Assembly (NCBI GenBank): GCA_965140405.1 | Contig: OZ223208.1 | Location: forward strand, 1,860,001 to 1,924,000 | Reading direction: 5' to 3' | DNA from: G963556115 sp963666605 | Lineage (GTDB): Bacteria > Planctomycetota > SZUA-567 | Length of the DNA stretch: 64,000 bases | In this document: positions 55,346-63,635 of the stretch, in pieces | Position numbering within the stretch: position 1 is the stretch's first letter | Layout: every line of letters begins with the position of its first letter | Translations under genes and position numbers: made by a program | Notes under the pieces: model-generated | Seen by the model: the letters and a program-made list of their open reading frames with translations, nothing else | Told to the model about the DNA's origin: nothing | Databases searched by the model: none

Positions 55346-55768
55346 ATGGCACCTAATGAACTCTCACAAGACGAGATTGATGCACTACTCGCAGGAGGAA
55401 TAGGCGATGACGATGCGGATATGGACGCTATTCTTGGCGTGCCAGAAGCTCCTCCACAGACTGTTTTTAATTCGGCTCCCGTAAGCATTGCTGCTACCGA
55501 AATCTCAAATGGTTCGATAGAGATGCTTTATGATGTTGAGATGGAGGTTAAGATAGAACTAGGTAGAGCCAAGATGATGGTCGAGGATATATTAAACTTG
55601 AGAGAAGGTTCGGTTGTACAGTTGGAGAAGGATGCTGGTGCGCCTGTAGATATTTTAATCAATGACCGACTTGTTGCCTTTGGTGAAGTTCTAGTTTTGA
55701 ATGACTATTTTTGCGTACGTGTAACTGAGATACTTTCTGATGCAGATAGAGCTATTCAAAAACGCTAG
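55346..55768 (+). CDS. fliN: Flagellar motor switch protein FliN
   Basis: A 140-residue C-ring protein. The C-terminal SpoA domain (about 55-135) has MLYDVEMEVKIELGRAKMMVEDIL, VQLEKDAGAPVDILIND and VAFGEVLVLNDYFCVRVTEI. The N-terminus has LSQDEIDALLAGG, a segment that in other bacteria marks FliM and FliY as the CheY-binding site. No FliM gene precedes it; fliL is only 16 bases upstream. Last gene of the flagellar block. Confidence 0.92.
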   Translation: MAPNELSQDEIDALLAGGIGDDDADMDAILGVPEAPPQTVFNSAPVSIAATEISNGSIEMLYDVEMEVKIELGRAKMMVEDILNLREGSVVQLEKDAGAPVDILINDRLVAFGEVLVLNDYFCVRVTEILSDADRAIQKR

Positions 55769-55904
55769 TAATTTGTCTTGATTAACAATTGCTGTCATGT
55801 ATTGCAATTTGTATGAGTATATTAGTTTGTTATTAGCAAATGATAATGATTAATTGGTCTTGACAATGTTGTAGGAAATTGTAAAATATAAATATATTAA
55901 AAGT

Positions 55905-55942
55905 TACGGTAATGCCTTTTTGGCGTACCGTACCTTTTTTTA
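55905..55942 (+). terminator. Terminator after fliN
   Basis: Stem TACGGTA (55905-55911) / TACCGTA (55926-55932) with a few inner pairs (TGCC/GGCG), then CC and TTTTTTT (55935-55941). It ends the third flagellar unit. Confidence 0.8.
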
Positions 55943-56041
55943 TAATTATTTTGAATGTTATTATCAATGAAAAAGAATATATTTTCTTGGATAATGGGAT
56001 CTAATTATATTACTGTTAATCTTTATTTGTAGGAACAAAAA

Positions 56042-57241
56042 ATGTCAAAAGATACTCCACTTAGTATGCGTGCTGCTGCCGGAAAACCTAGCCTAACTAT
56101 GGCGATTGCTGCTAAAGCAAAAGGGTTTAAAGCTGATGGTAAAGACGTTGTTAGCTTCGCTGCAGGTGAACCTGATTTTAAAACTCCTGAGCATATTTGT
56201 CAGGGAGCAATAAAAGCAATAAATGATGGTATGCATGGATATCTTCCAAATCCAGGAATGCCGTCACTAAGAAAGGCTATATGTGCTTGGTTAAAAGATG
56301 ATATGGGTGTCGACTACGAATTTACTCAGACACTGGTAAGTCCTGGAGCTAAGTTTTGTTTGTATCTTGCTGCTCAAGCTATGATTGATCCAGGTGATGA
56401 GGTTCTTCTACCTGCTCCGTATTGGGTAAGTTACCCTGAAATGGTTGCTCTTGCTGGAGGAACTACAGTATATGTACAGACTGATGAGACTAAAGACTTT
56501 GAGCTCACTGCTGAAATGATTGAAGAGAAGATTACTGATAAGACTAAAATTCTCATTCTTAACAGTCCTTCAAATCCATCTGGCTCTATTGTGTCAAAAG
56601 AAGAAATTCAGAAGATTGGCTCTCTTATTGAGAAGCATGGTATCTATTGTATTTCTGATGAGATCTATAGTAAGTTGTTATACGCTGGAAATAAGCATTA
56701 CTCTATCGCTGCTGTAAGTGACTACTGTAAGGATCATACTATTGTGGTTAATGGTGTTTCTAAGGCATATGCAATGACTGGTTGGAGAATAGGTTTTGCC
56801 GCTGGTCCTGAAGCTATTATTAAGGCTATGGCAAGCATTCAGAGTCAATCTACAAGTAACGCATGCTCTATTTCTCAGCCTGCAACTCTTGTAGCATTAA
56901 CTGGAGACCAGAGTTGTGTTGAGAAGATGAGGGTTGAGTTTGAAGAAAGGCAGAAGCTTATTGTAGATCTGCTAAATAATATTGAAGGTGTCGATTGTCC
57001 TGTACCGGGTGGCGCGTTCTATGTACTTCCAGATATATCGAAGTGTCTCGGAAAGTCTTATAATGGGAAGCAAGTCAATACACCATTTGACCTTTGTGAT
57101 ATACTTCTTGAAGAGAAGCTTGTCGCTTGTATTCCAGGTGAAGCTTTCGGTACTCAGAAGCATATTCGTATGAGTTATGCGACTAGTAGAGAAGATATTG
57201 AAAAGGGTTGTAAGCGTATTAAAGAGTTCCTTGAACAGTAG
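56042..57241 (+). CDS. aspC: Class I/II pyridoxal-phosphate aminotransferase, aspartate type
   Basis: A 399-residue aminotransferase of the Thermus/Bacillus aspartate type (subgroup Ib). Motifs: VVSFAAGEPDFKTPEHI, the N-lobe YLPNPGMPSLRKAI, LNSPSNPSGSIV, ISDEIYSKLLY, and the PLP Schiff-base Lys in VNGVSKAYAMTGWRIGF (about 238). It makes aspartate from oxaloacetate and glutamate, perhaps also aromatic or prephenate substrates. A spacer with no ribosome site of strength (AGGAAC) precedes it. Single gene between terminators of fliN and greA. Confidence 0.9.
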   Translation: MSKDTPLSMRAAAGKPSLTMAIAAKAKGFKADGKDVVSFAAGEPDFKTPEHICQGAIKAINDGMHGYLPNPGMPSLRKAICAWLKDDMGVDYEFTQTLVSPGAKFCLYLAAQAMIDPGDEVLLPAPYWVSYPEMVALAGGTTVYVQTDETKDFELTAEMIEEKITDKTKILILNSPSNPSGSIVSKEEIQKIGSLIEKHGIYCISDEIYSKLLYAGNKHYSIAAVSDYCKDHTIVVNGVSKAYAMTGWRIGFAAGPEAIIKAMASIQSQSTSNACSISQPATLVALTGDQSCVEKMRVEFEERQKLIVDLLNNIEGVDCPVPGGAFYVLPDISKCLGKSYNGKQVNTPFDLCDILLEEKLVACIPGEAFGTQKHIRMSYATSREDIEKGCKRIKEFLEQ

Positions 57242-57358
57242 GGCTCATTACTAATAGTTGTTGTTTGTGAATTACGAAAATTCCAATATTTCCACATGCA
57301 GCTTATTGACCGATTTGGTAATAAGCTGTGTTTCTTTTATGAATTTTAGGAGTATATT

Positions 57359-57826
57359 ATGTCTGCACAGTTTCCAATGACCCAGGAAGGGTACGAGATG
57401 ATCAAGAAAGAAGTTGATGATCTTGAAAATAGGAGACCTGGAATCAAAAACGCTATTGAAGAAGCTAGAGAGAAAGGTGACCTTCGTGAAAATGCTGACT
57501 ATCATGCAGCTCGCGAAGAACTTGGCATGCTCAATGCTAAGATCAGTATGCTTAATACCAAGCTTGCTAATGCAATAATAGTCGATCCTTCTCAGTTTGA
57601 GGATGGAAAAGCAGGGCTTTTTAAGACTGTTGTTTTTAAGCGAGTAAAGGATGGCAAAGAAATGAAGCGTACTCTTGTTGGTGAAGGTGAAGCTGATCCT
57701 GCATCAGGAAAAATTTTAGTCACAAGTCCAGTTGGTAAAGCGCTAATTGGTGCTAAAGTTGGTGATATTGTTGTCGCTGAGCTTCCTGCTGGTCCTGTCG
57801 AACTTGAAGTGATTGGTATTGAGTAA
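57359..57826 (+). CDS. greA: Transcription elongation factor GreA
   Basis: A 155-residue factor that rescues backtracked RNA polymerase. The coiled-coil domain has MTQEGYEMIKKEVDDLENRRP and the acidic tip GDLRENADYHAAREE; the C-terminal FKBP-like domain has GEADPASGKILVTSPVGKALIG, GDIVVAELPAGPVELEV. Normal length. Terminator follows. Confidence 0.97.
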   Translation: MSAQFPMTQEGYEMIKKEVDDLENRRPGIKNAIEEAREKGDLRENADYHAAREELGMLNAKISMLNTKLANAIIVDPSQFEDGKAGLFKTVVFKRVKDGKEMKRTLVGEGEADPASGKILVTSPVGKALIGAKVGDIVVAELPAGPVELEVIGIE

Positions 57827-57854
57827 AATTTTAAGTATGATTGTTAACCTAATG

Positions 57855-57886
57855 AATGCCATTCGATAGCGAGTGGCATTTTTTTA
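57855..57886 (+). terminator. Terminator after greA
   Basis: 11-bp stem with one G-T pair: AATGCCATTCG (57855-57865) with CGAGTGGCATT (57870-57880), loop ATAG, then TTTTT. Confidence 0.9.
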
Positions 57887-58107
57887 TGAACTTTTTGAAA
57901 AGAAGATTATAATCTATAAATTAAATTATTGTTGCTTTCATCTTTGGTAGAGCAATTATATACGATAGAGTGGTTGCGAGTGAAGTCACTCCATTTATTG
58001 TAGTGTTTTGCGATTTTTATATTGTTTCAATTATTCTTTTAAGAATTTGTATTACCGATATGATACCTTTTCACGGCTGGCATTAAGAATATGGATGTAG
58101 TGTTATT

Positions 58108-58209
58108 ATGACGGGTGCCTTTATTAATCTTGTTCTTATATGTGCAATATTTGAGGCGTTAGCGATACTTGGAGAAAGGATTTTTCTTGCGATAATTATG
58201 GTGGGCTAA
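58108..58209 (+). CDS. Possible small hydrophobic peptide
   Basis: ATG to TAA, 33 codons, MTGAFINLVLICAIFEALA then a second hydrophobic run; could be a single membrane helix, or chance. No good ribosome site (GGATGTAG lies 11 bases upstream), and no relative recognised. It may also be the remnant of a longer gene. Confidence 0.2.
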   Translation: MTGAFINLVLICAIFEALAILGERIFLAIIMVG

Positions 58210-58261
58210 TAGTTATTACGGGAGTCTTCCTTACTAATACTTCAGGGAAATCTACACTAGT

Positions 58262-58304
58262 GATAAATAAAGAACAGATTGCCAAATGATCGGCAATCTG
58301 TTCT
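58262..58304 (-). terminator. Terminator after the sugar isomerase gene
   Basis: Perfect 12-bp stem GAACAGATTGCC (58272-58283) and complement (58292-58303), 8-base loop; on the minus strand TTTATTTATC follows. It lies 28 bases past the isomerase stop. Confidence 0.85.
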
Positions 58305-58331
58305 GAAGTATTAATAATAACGTCTTAATTA

Positions 58332-59843
58332 TTAATAAACTAGGAATGGATTTTCGTCTTCGTAACGTACGCCATCCGGAAGAGGAACACCAATACTGTC
58401 GATACCAAGGTACTTGAGTACTTCGTACATTGTCTTGCCACACTTTTTGAATGCAATCGCACCGTGATGTGGGAAATTTTGACCTACAAGGATGTGGCGG
58501 TAGAAGCGTGCGAAACCTGGAATACCAAATACACCGATTGAACCAAAACTCTGTGGATTGATATCAAGAATATGGCCATCTGCGATGTATGAGCGTATCT
58601 TACAATCTGGAGTAGATTGCAGACGGAACATAGTTGTCTCACCTGGAAGAAGTTGTCCTTCAAGAGTACCTCTAGTGATGTTAGGCTCTTTGCCGTCTTC
58701 CATCAAGCGGTTCATTATAAGCTGGTACTTCATGCCGCAGGTACCTTTTTTCAAGCAGCTTGAGCAAGTATTTCCGCAGTGGAATCCCATAAATAGGTCT
58801 TCAATTGCAGCACCTTTAAGAGCAGCCTTGCTTTTTGGCAGGATATCCTTTGGTACGCTGTTGTTGATATCAAGAAGTGTAGCTGGGAGTTCTGTAGCAC
58901 ACTGTACCATGTATTCACTAACAGCACCATATAGATCGACTTCACAAGCAACTGGAATACCTCTGCCCGCTAGGCGGCTGTTGATGTAGCAAGGCACAAA
59001 TCCAAAGGCACCTTCAAAAGCAGGCCAGCACTTGTTTGCAAATACTGCGTACTCTGATGCACCCATATTTTCTTCCATAAATTTGGTAAGAGCGAGTTCA
59101 AATTGTGCAAGCTTTGGAAGCAGTTCAGGGTATGGGTTGCCTTTAGTGCCAAGCTCTTTAGCCATATCTTGTGCAATATCGTCAATTGCTTTCTTCTGAC
59201 CTTTGACTGACTTGAAGTATTCAAGCATATCAAGCTCTGAATTTTCTACTACTTCTATACCAAGATCATAAAGTGGAGCTATCGGAGCGTTACAAGCCAT
59301 AAAGTCAGCTGGACGTGGTCCGAAGCCGAATACCTTCAAGTTTGTCATACCAATGATAACTCTGGCGATCTTGAGGAATTCTTGAATCTCTTCTACAACT
59401 TCCTTTGCTCCACCAACTGGGTACTGAGGAATATATGCAGGAAGAGACCTCAAGTTTAGATTGTAGCTTACATTTAGTAGACCACATAGTGCGTCACCAC
59501 GGTCGCTACTTAGTACAGCTTTGTTCTCTTCTGCTGCAGCCATAACCATTACTGGACCACCGAAACGTTCAGCAAAAATTGTTGTAGGACCTTCTGGACC
59601 AAAGTTTCCAAGATAGACAACTACTGCATCAACAGCTTGATCATCCATCTCTGCAAGGGCTGACATCGCATCAATTTCATTTTCGATAATAACTGAACAG
59701 CGTACAACATCTGTAAGTTTTTTCTTTTTTAGTTCAGTAAAGAGTGCATCCATTCTCTTGCTTGTTAAAGAAGCTGGAAAGCAGTCTCTTGATACTCCTA
59801 CTATACCAATTTTAACTTCTGGCATATTCTGTAGTGTGGCCAT
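58332..59843 (-). CDS. L-fucose/L-arabinose isomerase-family protein
   Basis: A 503-residue isomerase of the FucI/AraA fold. Visible: KIGIVGVSRDCFPASLTSKRMDAL at the N-terminus, AVDAVVVYLGNFGPEGPT, the catalytic-region ACEVDLYGAVSEYM, MGFHCGNTCSSC, and HHGAIAFKKCGKTMYEVLKYLG near the end. It interconverts an aldose and ketose; substrate not decided. Extra Cys (CGNTCSSCLKKGTC) might bind a metal. AGGAGA precedes the ATG. A 22-bp palindrome (59873-59894) in its promoter and a divergent transporter suggest co-control. Confidence 0.85.
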   Translation of the reverse strand: MATLQNMPEVKIGIVGVSRDCFPASLTSKRMDALFTELKKKKLTDVVRCSVIIENEIDAMSALAEMDDQAVDAVVVYLGNFGPEGPTTIFAERFGGPVMVMAAAEENKAVLSSDRGDALCGLLNVSYNLNLRSLPAYIPQYPVGGAKEVVEEIQEFLKIARVIIGMTNLKVFGFGPRPADFMACNAPIAPLYDLGIEVVENSELDMLEYFKSVKGQKKAIDDIAQDMAKELGTKGNPYPELLPKLAQFELALTKFMEENMGASEYAVFANKCWPAFEGAFGFVPCYINSRLAGRGIPVACEVDLYGAVSEYMVQCATELPATLLDINNSVPKDILPKSKAALKGAAIEDLFMGFHCGNTCSSCLKKGTCGMKYQLIMNRLMEDGKEPNITRGTLEGQLLPGETTMFRLQSTPDCKIRSYIADGHILDINPQSFGSIGVFGIPGFARFYRHILVGQNFPHHGAIAFKKCGKTMYEVLKYLGIDSIGVPLPDGVRYEDENPFLVY

Positions 59844-60253
59844 AATTTAATTCTCCTGTATTTAAAAATAATTGCGTAAATGCAAACTTACGCATAGCAA
59901 ATTTTGTATTTAGTTTTGATCTACGTTTATTTGTTGGTTAGTGTTAAATAACTTCAAAATAGTTATAATCAATTTTAATATTAATTATACCTTATTTCTA
60001 CACCATAAACTACAATCTAGCAAATAAAAAGTTTGTTTTTTTTGTGTTTTTTTTAATCTTTGTTTAAAAAATGTATTTTTCTCCTATATATTTACCTGTT
60101 TACATTTTACAGTTTTTGAATAAAATATCATAGTAAGTATAAGGCAGTTTGGTAGTTAGGTGACGTAACTTATGGAGTAAACCAGTTGAGTTTGTTGTGT
60201 GTTATATGAAGAGCGTTTTATATTTTATATTTTTTTATGGGAGTTTTTATTAA
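59844..60253. promoter_or_regulatory. Divergent promoter region of isomerase and symporter
   Basis: About 410 bases without a gene. TGCGTAA (59873-59879) and TTACGCA (59888-59894) form a 22-bp operator-like palindrome 30 bases before the isomerase start. A possible promoter for the symporter is TTTACA (60099-60104), 16 bases, TAAAAT (60121-60126). The rest is A+T-rich. Confidence 0.4.
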
Positions 60254-61594
60254 ATGATACTTCTTGTGGTGTATGCACTAGGGTTGATCCTCTTAGGTTG
60301 GCTTGATTCTAGAAAAGTATTAAATTTTAGTGACTATGTGTTGGCTGGTAGACGTCGCGGTGGAGCGATTGTTGCTGCATCACTTTTGGCAAGCGTTGTT
60401 GGAGCTTCGGCCACCATAGGCGTCGTCGACATGGCCTACCGTGTTGGAATGCCAGCTTTCTGGTGGCTTGGTAGCGGAGCGATCGGGCTAATAATTATGG
60501 GACTGACAATAGCAAAAAAACTCGTCTCATATGATATATATACCCTTGCTGATTTGGTTGAAAAGCTCAATGGGGTTGCTGCGAGATGGTTGGTCTCTGT
60601 TGTTGTCGTTGTTGTCTGGACTGGAATTGTTGGAGCACAATATGTAGCTGCAGCTGAAATTGTTTCCCAGATTTCAGGATGGAGCTACCATACCTCTTTA
60701 GTTGTAGCGGGATTGTTTGTTACTGCTTACTGTGCTTTAGGAGGGCAGGCTTCAGTTATGAAGACAGACTTCCTACAGGTTATACTCATGGCATTAGGTA
60801 TAGGTATGAGTTTACACTTCTTATTCTATTCTACCGGTATGCCTCAAGGTGGGATTGACCTATCACTATTTAATAGTGATTTTGGTTTTTCAAAATGGTC
60901 TTATTTTATGCTTATTGTTGGTACAGGGTTTATTGTTGGTCCAGATGTCTTTAGTAGAATCTTTACCGCAAAGGGGCCAAAAGAAGCAAGATTTGGTGCT
61001 TTGGCGTCTGGGGTGCTTTTGATTGTATTCAGTCTCACAATTGTAATGATTGGAGTCTGGGCAAAATACTTTATCGTTGTACCTGAAGGTCAAAAGGCTC
61101 TGATATATATACTTTCAAACAGCTTGCCAAATTGGCTGGGATTCTTGTTGCTCTTTGGTATCCTTTCTGCAATCGTTTCATCTGCAGATACATGTCTTAT
61201 CACCTCTTCTACAACGTTTGAACATGATATAATTTGTGGCACAAATGTTAGTCGCGCTCGCATTTTAACGGTAGTGCTTGGATTTATTGCTATAGCAGCT
61301 GTTTGGGAGAATAAAGATATTATTAAAATCCTACTCTTTTCTTATAGTGTTTTTAATTCTGGTGTTATCCCTCCGCTACTTCTGTCTATACTTGTATCTC
61401 ATACTAGAAGAATGAATGTCGTGATTACTTCCCTTGCAATACTTTCTGGAGCTTCGCTTGGTGCATACTCTGGAGTCGTTGATGATAGTTCATACGCTAT
61501 GATTGGTATGGGTGTTTCTGCGGCTTTGAGTATAATTGGTGCTATCTTCGGTGAACGTGTTGATTCATCTGTTGTGCCATTACGAGATGAGTAG
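60254..61594 (+). CDS. Sodium:solute symporter family transporter
   Basis: A 446-residue, 12-13 helix SSS-family permease in the inner membrane. Segments: NFSDYVLAGRRRGGAIVAASLLASVVGASATIG (in part), YDIYTLADLVEKLNG, QVILMALGIG and GFLLLFGILSAIVSSADTCLI, which carries the sodium-site serines. Sodium-driven import of a sugar or organic acid is likely. It is divergent from the isomerase gene and probably imports its substrate. Length a little short for the family. Confidence 0.9.
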   Translation: MILLVVYALGLILLGWLDSRKVLNFSDYVLAGRRRGGAIVAASLLASVVGASATIGVVDMAYRVGMPAFWWLGSGAIGLIIMGLTIAKKLVSYDIYTLADLVEKLNGVAARWLVSVVVVVVWTGIVGAQYVAAAEIVSQISGWSYHTSLVVAGLFVTAYCALGGQASVMKTDFLQVILMALGIGMSLHFLFYSTGMPQGGIDLSLFNSDFGFSKWSYFMLIVGTGFIVGPDVFSRIFTAKGPKEARFGALASGVLLIVFSLTIVMIGVWAKYFIVVPEGQKALIYILSNSLPNWLGFLLLFGILSAIVSSADTCLITSSTTFEHDIICGTNVSRARILTVVLGFIAIAAVWENKDIIKILLFSYSVFNSGVIPPLLLSILVSHTRRMNVVITSLAILSGASLGAYSGVVDDSSYAMIGMGVSAALSIIGAIFGERVDSSVVPLRDE

Positions 61595-61630
61595 TATGAA
61601 ACTTTGGCGGATGTGAAATGCTCGTAAATT

Positions 61631-61666
61631 AAATATGGACAAGGCAATTTTGCCTTGTCCATATTT
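61631..61666. terminator. Bidirectional terminator between symporter and E2 genes
   Basis: Perfect 17-bp inverted repeat: AAATATGGACAAGGCAA (61631-61647) and its complement (61650-61666), two-base centre. A/T-rich tails on both sides suit termination of both converging genes. Confidence 0.85.
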
Positions 61667-61697
61667 AATAAGTTCTATTAAGTAAGTAGTCAGAAGG

Positions 61698-62717
61698 TTA
61701 CTCTGAATCTTCAAGTAGTTTCTTAGGGTTTTCCATTAAATACTTGATGTAACCATTGAACTTAGCTGCTAGAACGCCGTCAATAACTCTGTGGTCGCTT
61801 GAGAGTGTGATCTTCATCATAGGACGGATCAATATTTTTTTGTTGATTGCAACTGGTGTATCAATTACCTTACCTACAGCGAGAATTGCAGCATTTACTG
61901 GGTTTATAATAGCTGTAAATTGTTCAACATCGTATGTACCCAAATTACTGACTGTGAATACACCAAACCCATAGTCATCAGGAGTAAGATGTTTGCTCCT
62001 TGATTTCTTTGCTAGTTCTTTGGCTTCATCTGATACTTCTTTCAGTGGGCGTTTGTCAACGTCACGAACAACTGGGACTACTAGACCTTCTGGATCGGTC
62101 GAAACCGCAAAGCCTACGTGCATCTTACTACGTCTTACATAGCCTTGAGTAGTGTAGAGAGACGCAACCTGAGGGAATCTCCTCAGAGCAAGTCCTGATG
62201 CTTTGATTAGCATATCATTATATGCGATACGAATTCTTTTATCCTTCTTTAAACGTTGTCGTAGATTAATAGCTTCGGTCATATCTACTGCTGTAGTAAG
62301 GTAGAAGTGAGGCATTTCGTGGCGGGCTGTACTCATGCGTTGTGCTATTACTGTGCGCATAGCATCCATTGGGACGATACTATCACCTAAATCGGGAGTT
62401 ATCGCACAACTTACATGTATCGGTGGGGCAGGGGCAAAGCCTGGATATTCATAAAGTACATCGTTATCAAGTACTGCACCCTTAGGGGTAAGTAGCCCCA
62501 TTGTTCCCCCTACAGGTACAAGTTGACCACCATGGGCAATTTTGTGGGTCATAATACCTTCTACTTCACTCTCAATTTCTAAGGTTACCTTGTCTATAGT
62601 AACATCGCAGATGGGTTGACCGACTGATACGTGGTCACCTATGTCTACAAGCCACAGAGCAAATATGGCTGTTGTCATTCGAGAAGCTTTTTTAGGAAGT
62701 TTTAGTTCTTTAATCAC
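61698..62717 (-). CDS. 2-oxo acid dehydrogenase E2-type acyltransferase
   Basis: A 339-residue E2. The N-terminal lipoyl domain (about 1-80) has lysine in TIDKVTLEIES as attachment site; the catalytic CAT domain (about 115-339) has MRTVIAQRMSTARHEMPHFYL and the active-site SSDHRVIDG. Between them I do not see a peripheral-subunit binding domain (about 80-115 is Pro-rich: PGFAPAPPIHV). It would transfer acyl groups in a pyruvate, branched-chain or acetoin dehydrogenase complex, but no E1 or E3 gene is next to it. nnrD lies 54 bases upstream of it on the same strand. Confidence 0.88.
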   Translation of the reverse strand: MIKELKLPKKASRMTTAIFALWLVDIGDHVSVGQPICDVTIDKVTLEIESEVEGIMTHKIAHGGQLVPVGGTMGLLTPKGAVLDNDVLYEYPGFAPAPPIHVSCAITPDLGDSIVPMDAMRTVIAQRMSTARHEMPHFYLTTAVDMTEAINLRQRLKKDKRIRIAYNDMLIKASGLALRRFPQVASLYTTQGYVRRSKMHVGFAVSTDPEGLVVPVVRDVDKRPLKEVSDEAKELAKKSRSKHLTPDDYGFGVFTVSNLGTYDVEQFTAIINPVNAAILAVGKVIDTPVAINKKILIRPMMKITLSSDHRVIDGVLAAKFNGYIKYLMENPKKLLEDSE

Positions 62718-62771
62718 TTAGTTTTCGCTTTCATATTTATTTGATAATATTTAAATCATAATTATTTATAA

Positions 62772-63635
62772 TCAAGATTGATAGTAGCTCATAAATGCTC
62801 GTGGAAGCATCTTTATGACATCTGAAGCGATAAGCCCATGTATGCCATATTCTTCCATTGCCAAATCTCCTGCAAGACCGTGTAGGTATGCTCCTGTACA
62901 TGCTGAGGAGTATGCATCAAGTCCACCGGCAACAAGTGCAGCTATAACACCGGTAAGTACATCGCCCATGCCAGCAGTAGCCATCCCTGGGTTACCTGTG
63001 GAGTTGATATAAGTATTTTCACCGTCACTAACAACAGTATTGTGTCCTTTAAGAAGCACTACTGAACCCGACTTTGATGCTAAGTCATAACAGTACTTTT
63101 CCCTATTGCTTACAACATCATCTATGCAAATGTCGGTCATGTCTGAGAATTCACCTGGGTGAGGGGTTAGGATTGTAGGGTGTCTACGGTTTCTAAGAGC
63201 CATAAGGTTGCCACCTATTGCCCGAAGCGCTCCAGCATCCAAGATAAGTGTCTTCTTTATTTCTGGTATAAGAAGTCTCATCAATTCTCCACTCTCTCCA
63301 GCTACTGGTAGTCCTGGACCTAGTATGACTGCATCTGACTCTTGAGCGGCTTCGAGTAGCGTCTCTCTTGAGCTTACTGCTGGAGCGTTCTGCTCTGTCT
63401 CTGCAATGGGCATCGTAACACTCTCAATACATATCGCTTCTGCAGCAAGTGTGAGGCTTTCAGGTATTGCCCAAGTCGTAAGACCAGCACCACTTCTAAG
63501 TGCAGACATTGTTGCAAGTCCGCCAGCTCCTGTGAAACCACGTGAACCTGCAATTACAAGAACTCTCCCTGCGGTACTCTTGTGAGTATTGTTTTCACGC
63601 TTTGGAAGAGCTACAAGACCTTTTTTAGTTGTCAT
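62772..63635 (-). CDS. nnrD: ADP-dependent NAD(P)H-hydrate dehydratase
   Basis: A 287-residue stand-alone NnrD that repairs the hydrated form of NAD(P)H. Visible: VLVIAGSRGFTGAGGLATMSALRSGAG, AVILGPGLP, ILTPHPGEFSDM, VLLKGHNTVVSDG, and the signature NPGMATAGMGDVLTGVIAAL. The fused epimerase NnrE found in many bacteria is absent here. It overlaps the larB end by 11 bases. Confidence 0.93.
   Translation of the reverse strand: MTTKKGLVALPKRENNTHKSTAGRVLVIAGSRGFTGAGGLATMSALRSGAGLTTWAIPESLTLAAEAICIESVTMPIAETEQNAPAVSSRETLLEAAQESDAVILGPGLPVAGESGELMRLLIPEIKKTLILDAGALRAIGGNLMALRNRRHPTILTPHPGEFSDMTDICIDDVVSNREKYCYDLASKSGSVVLLKGHNTVVSDGENTYINSTGNPGMATAGMGDVLTGVIAALVAGGLDAYSSACTGAYLHGLAGDLAMEEYGIHGLIASDVIKMLPRAFMSYYQS

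Larger units (their letters stand above)
57887..58331. other. Intergenic stretch between greA and the isomerase gene
   Basis: About 440 bases with no full gene. It holds a possible 33-codon ORF (58108-58209, plus strand, hydrophobic) and the terminator of the minus-strand isomerase (58262-58304). Nothing else ordered is seen. Confidence 0.5.
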
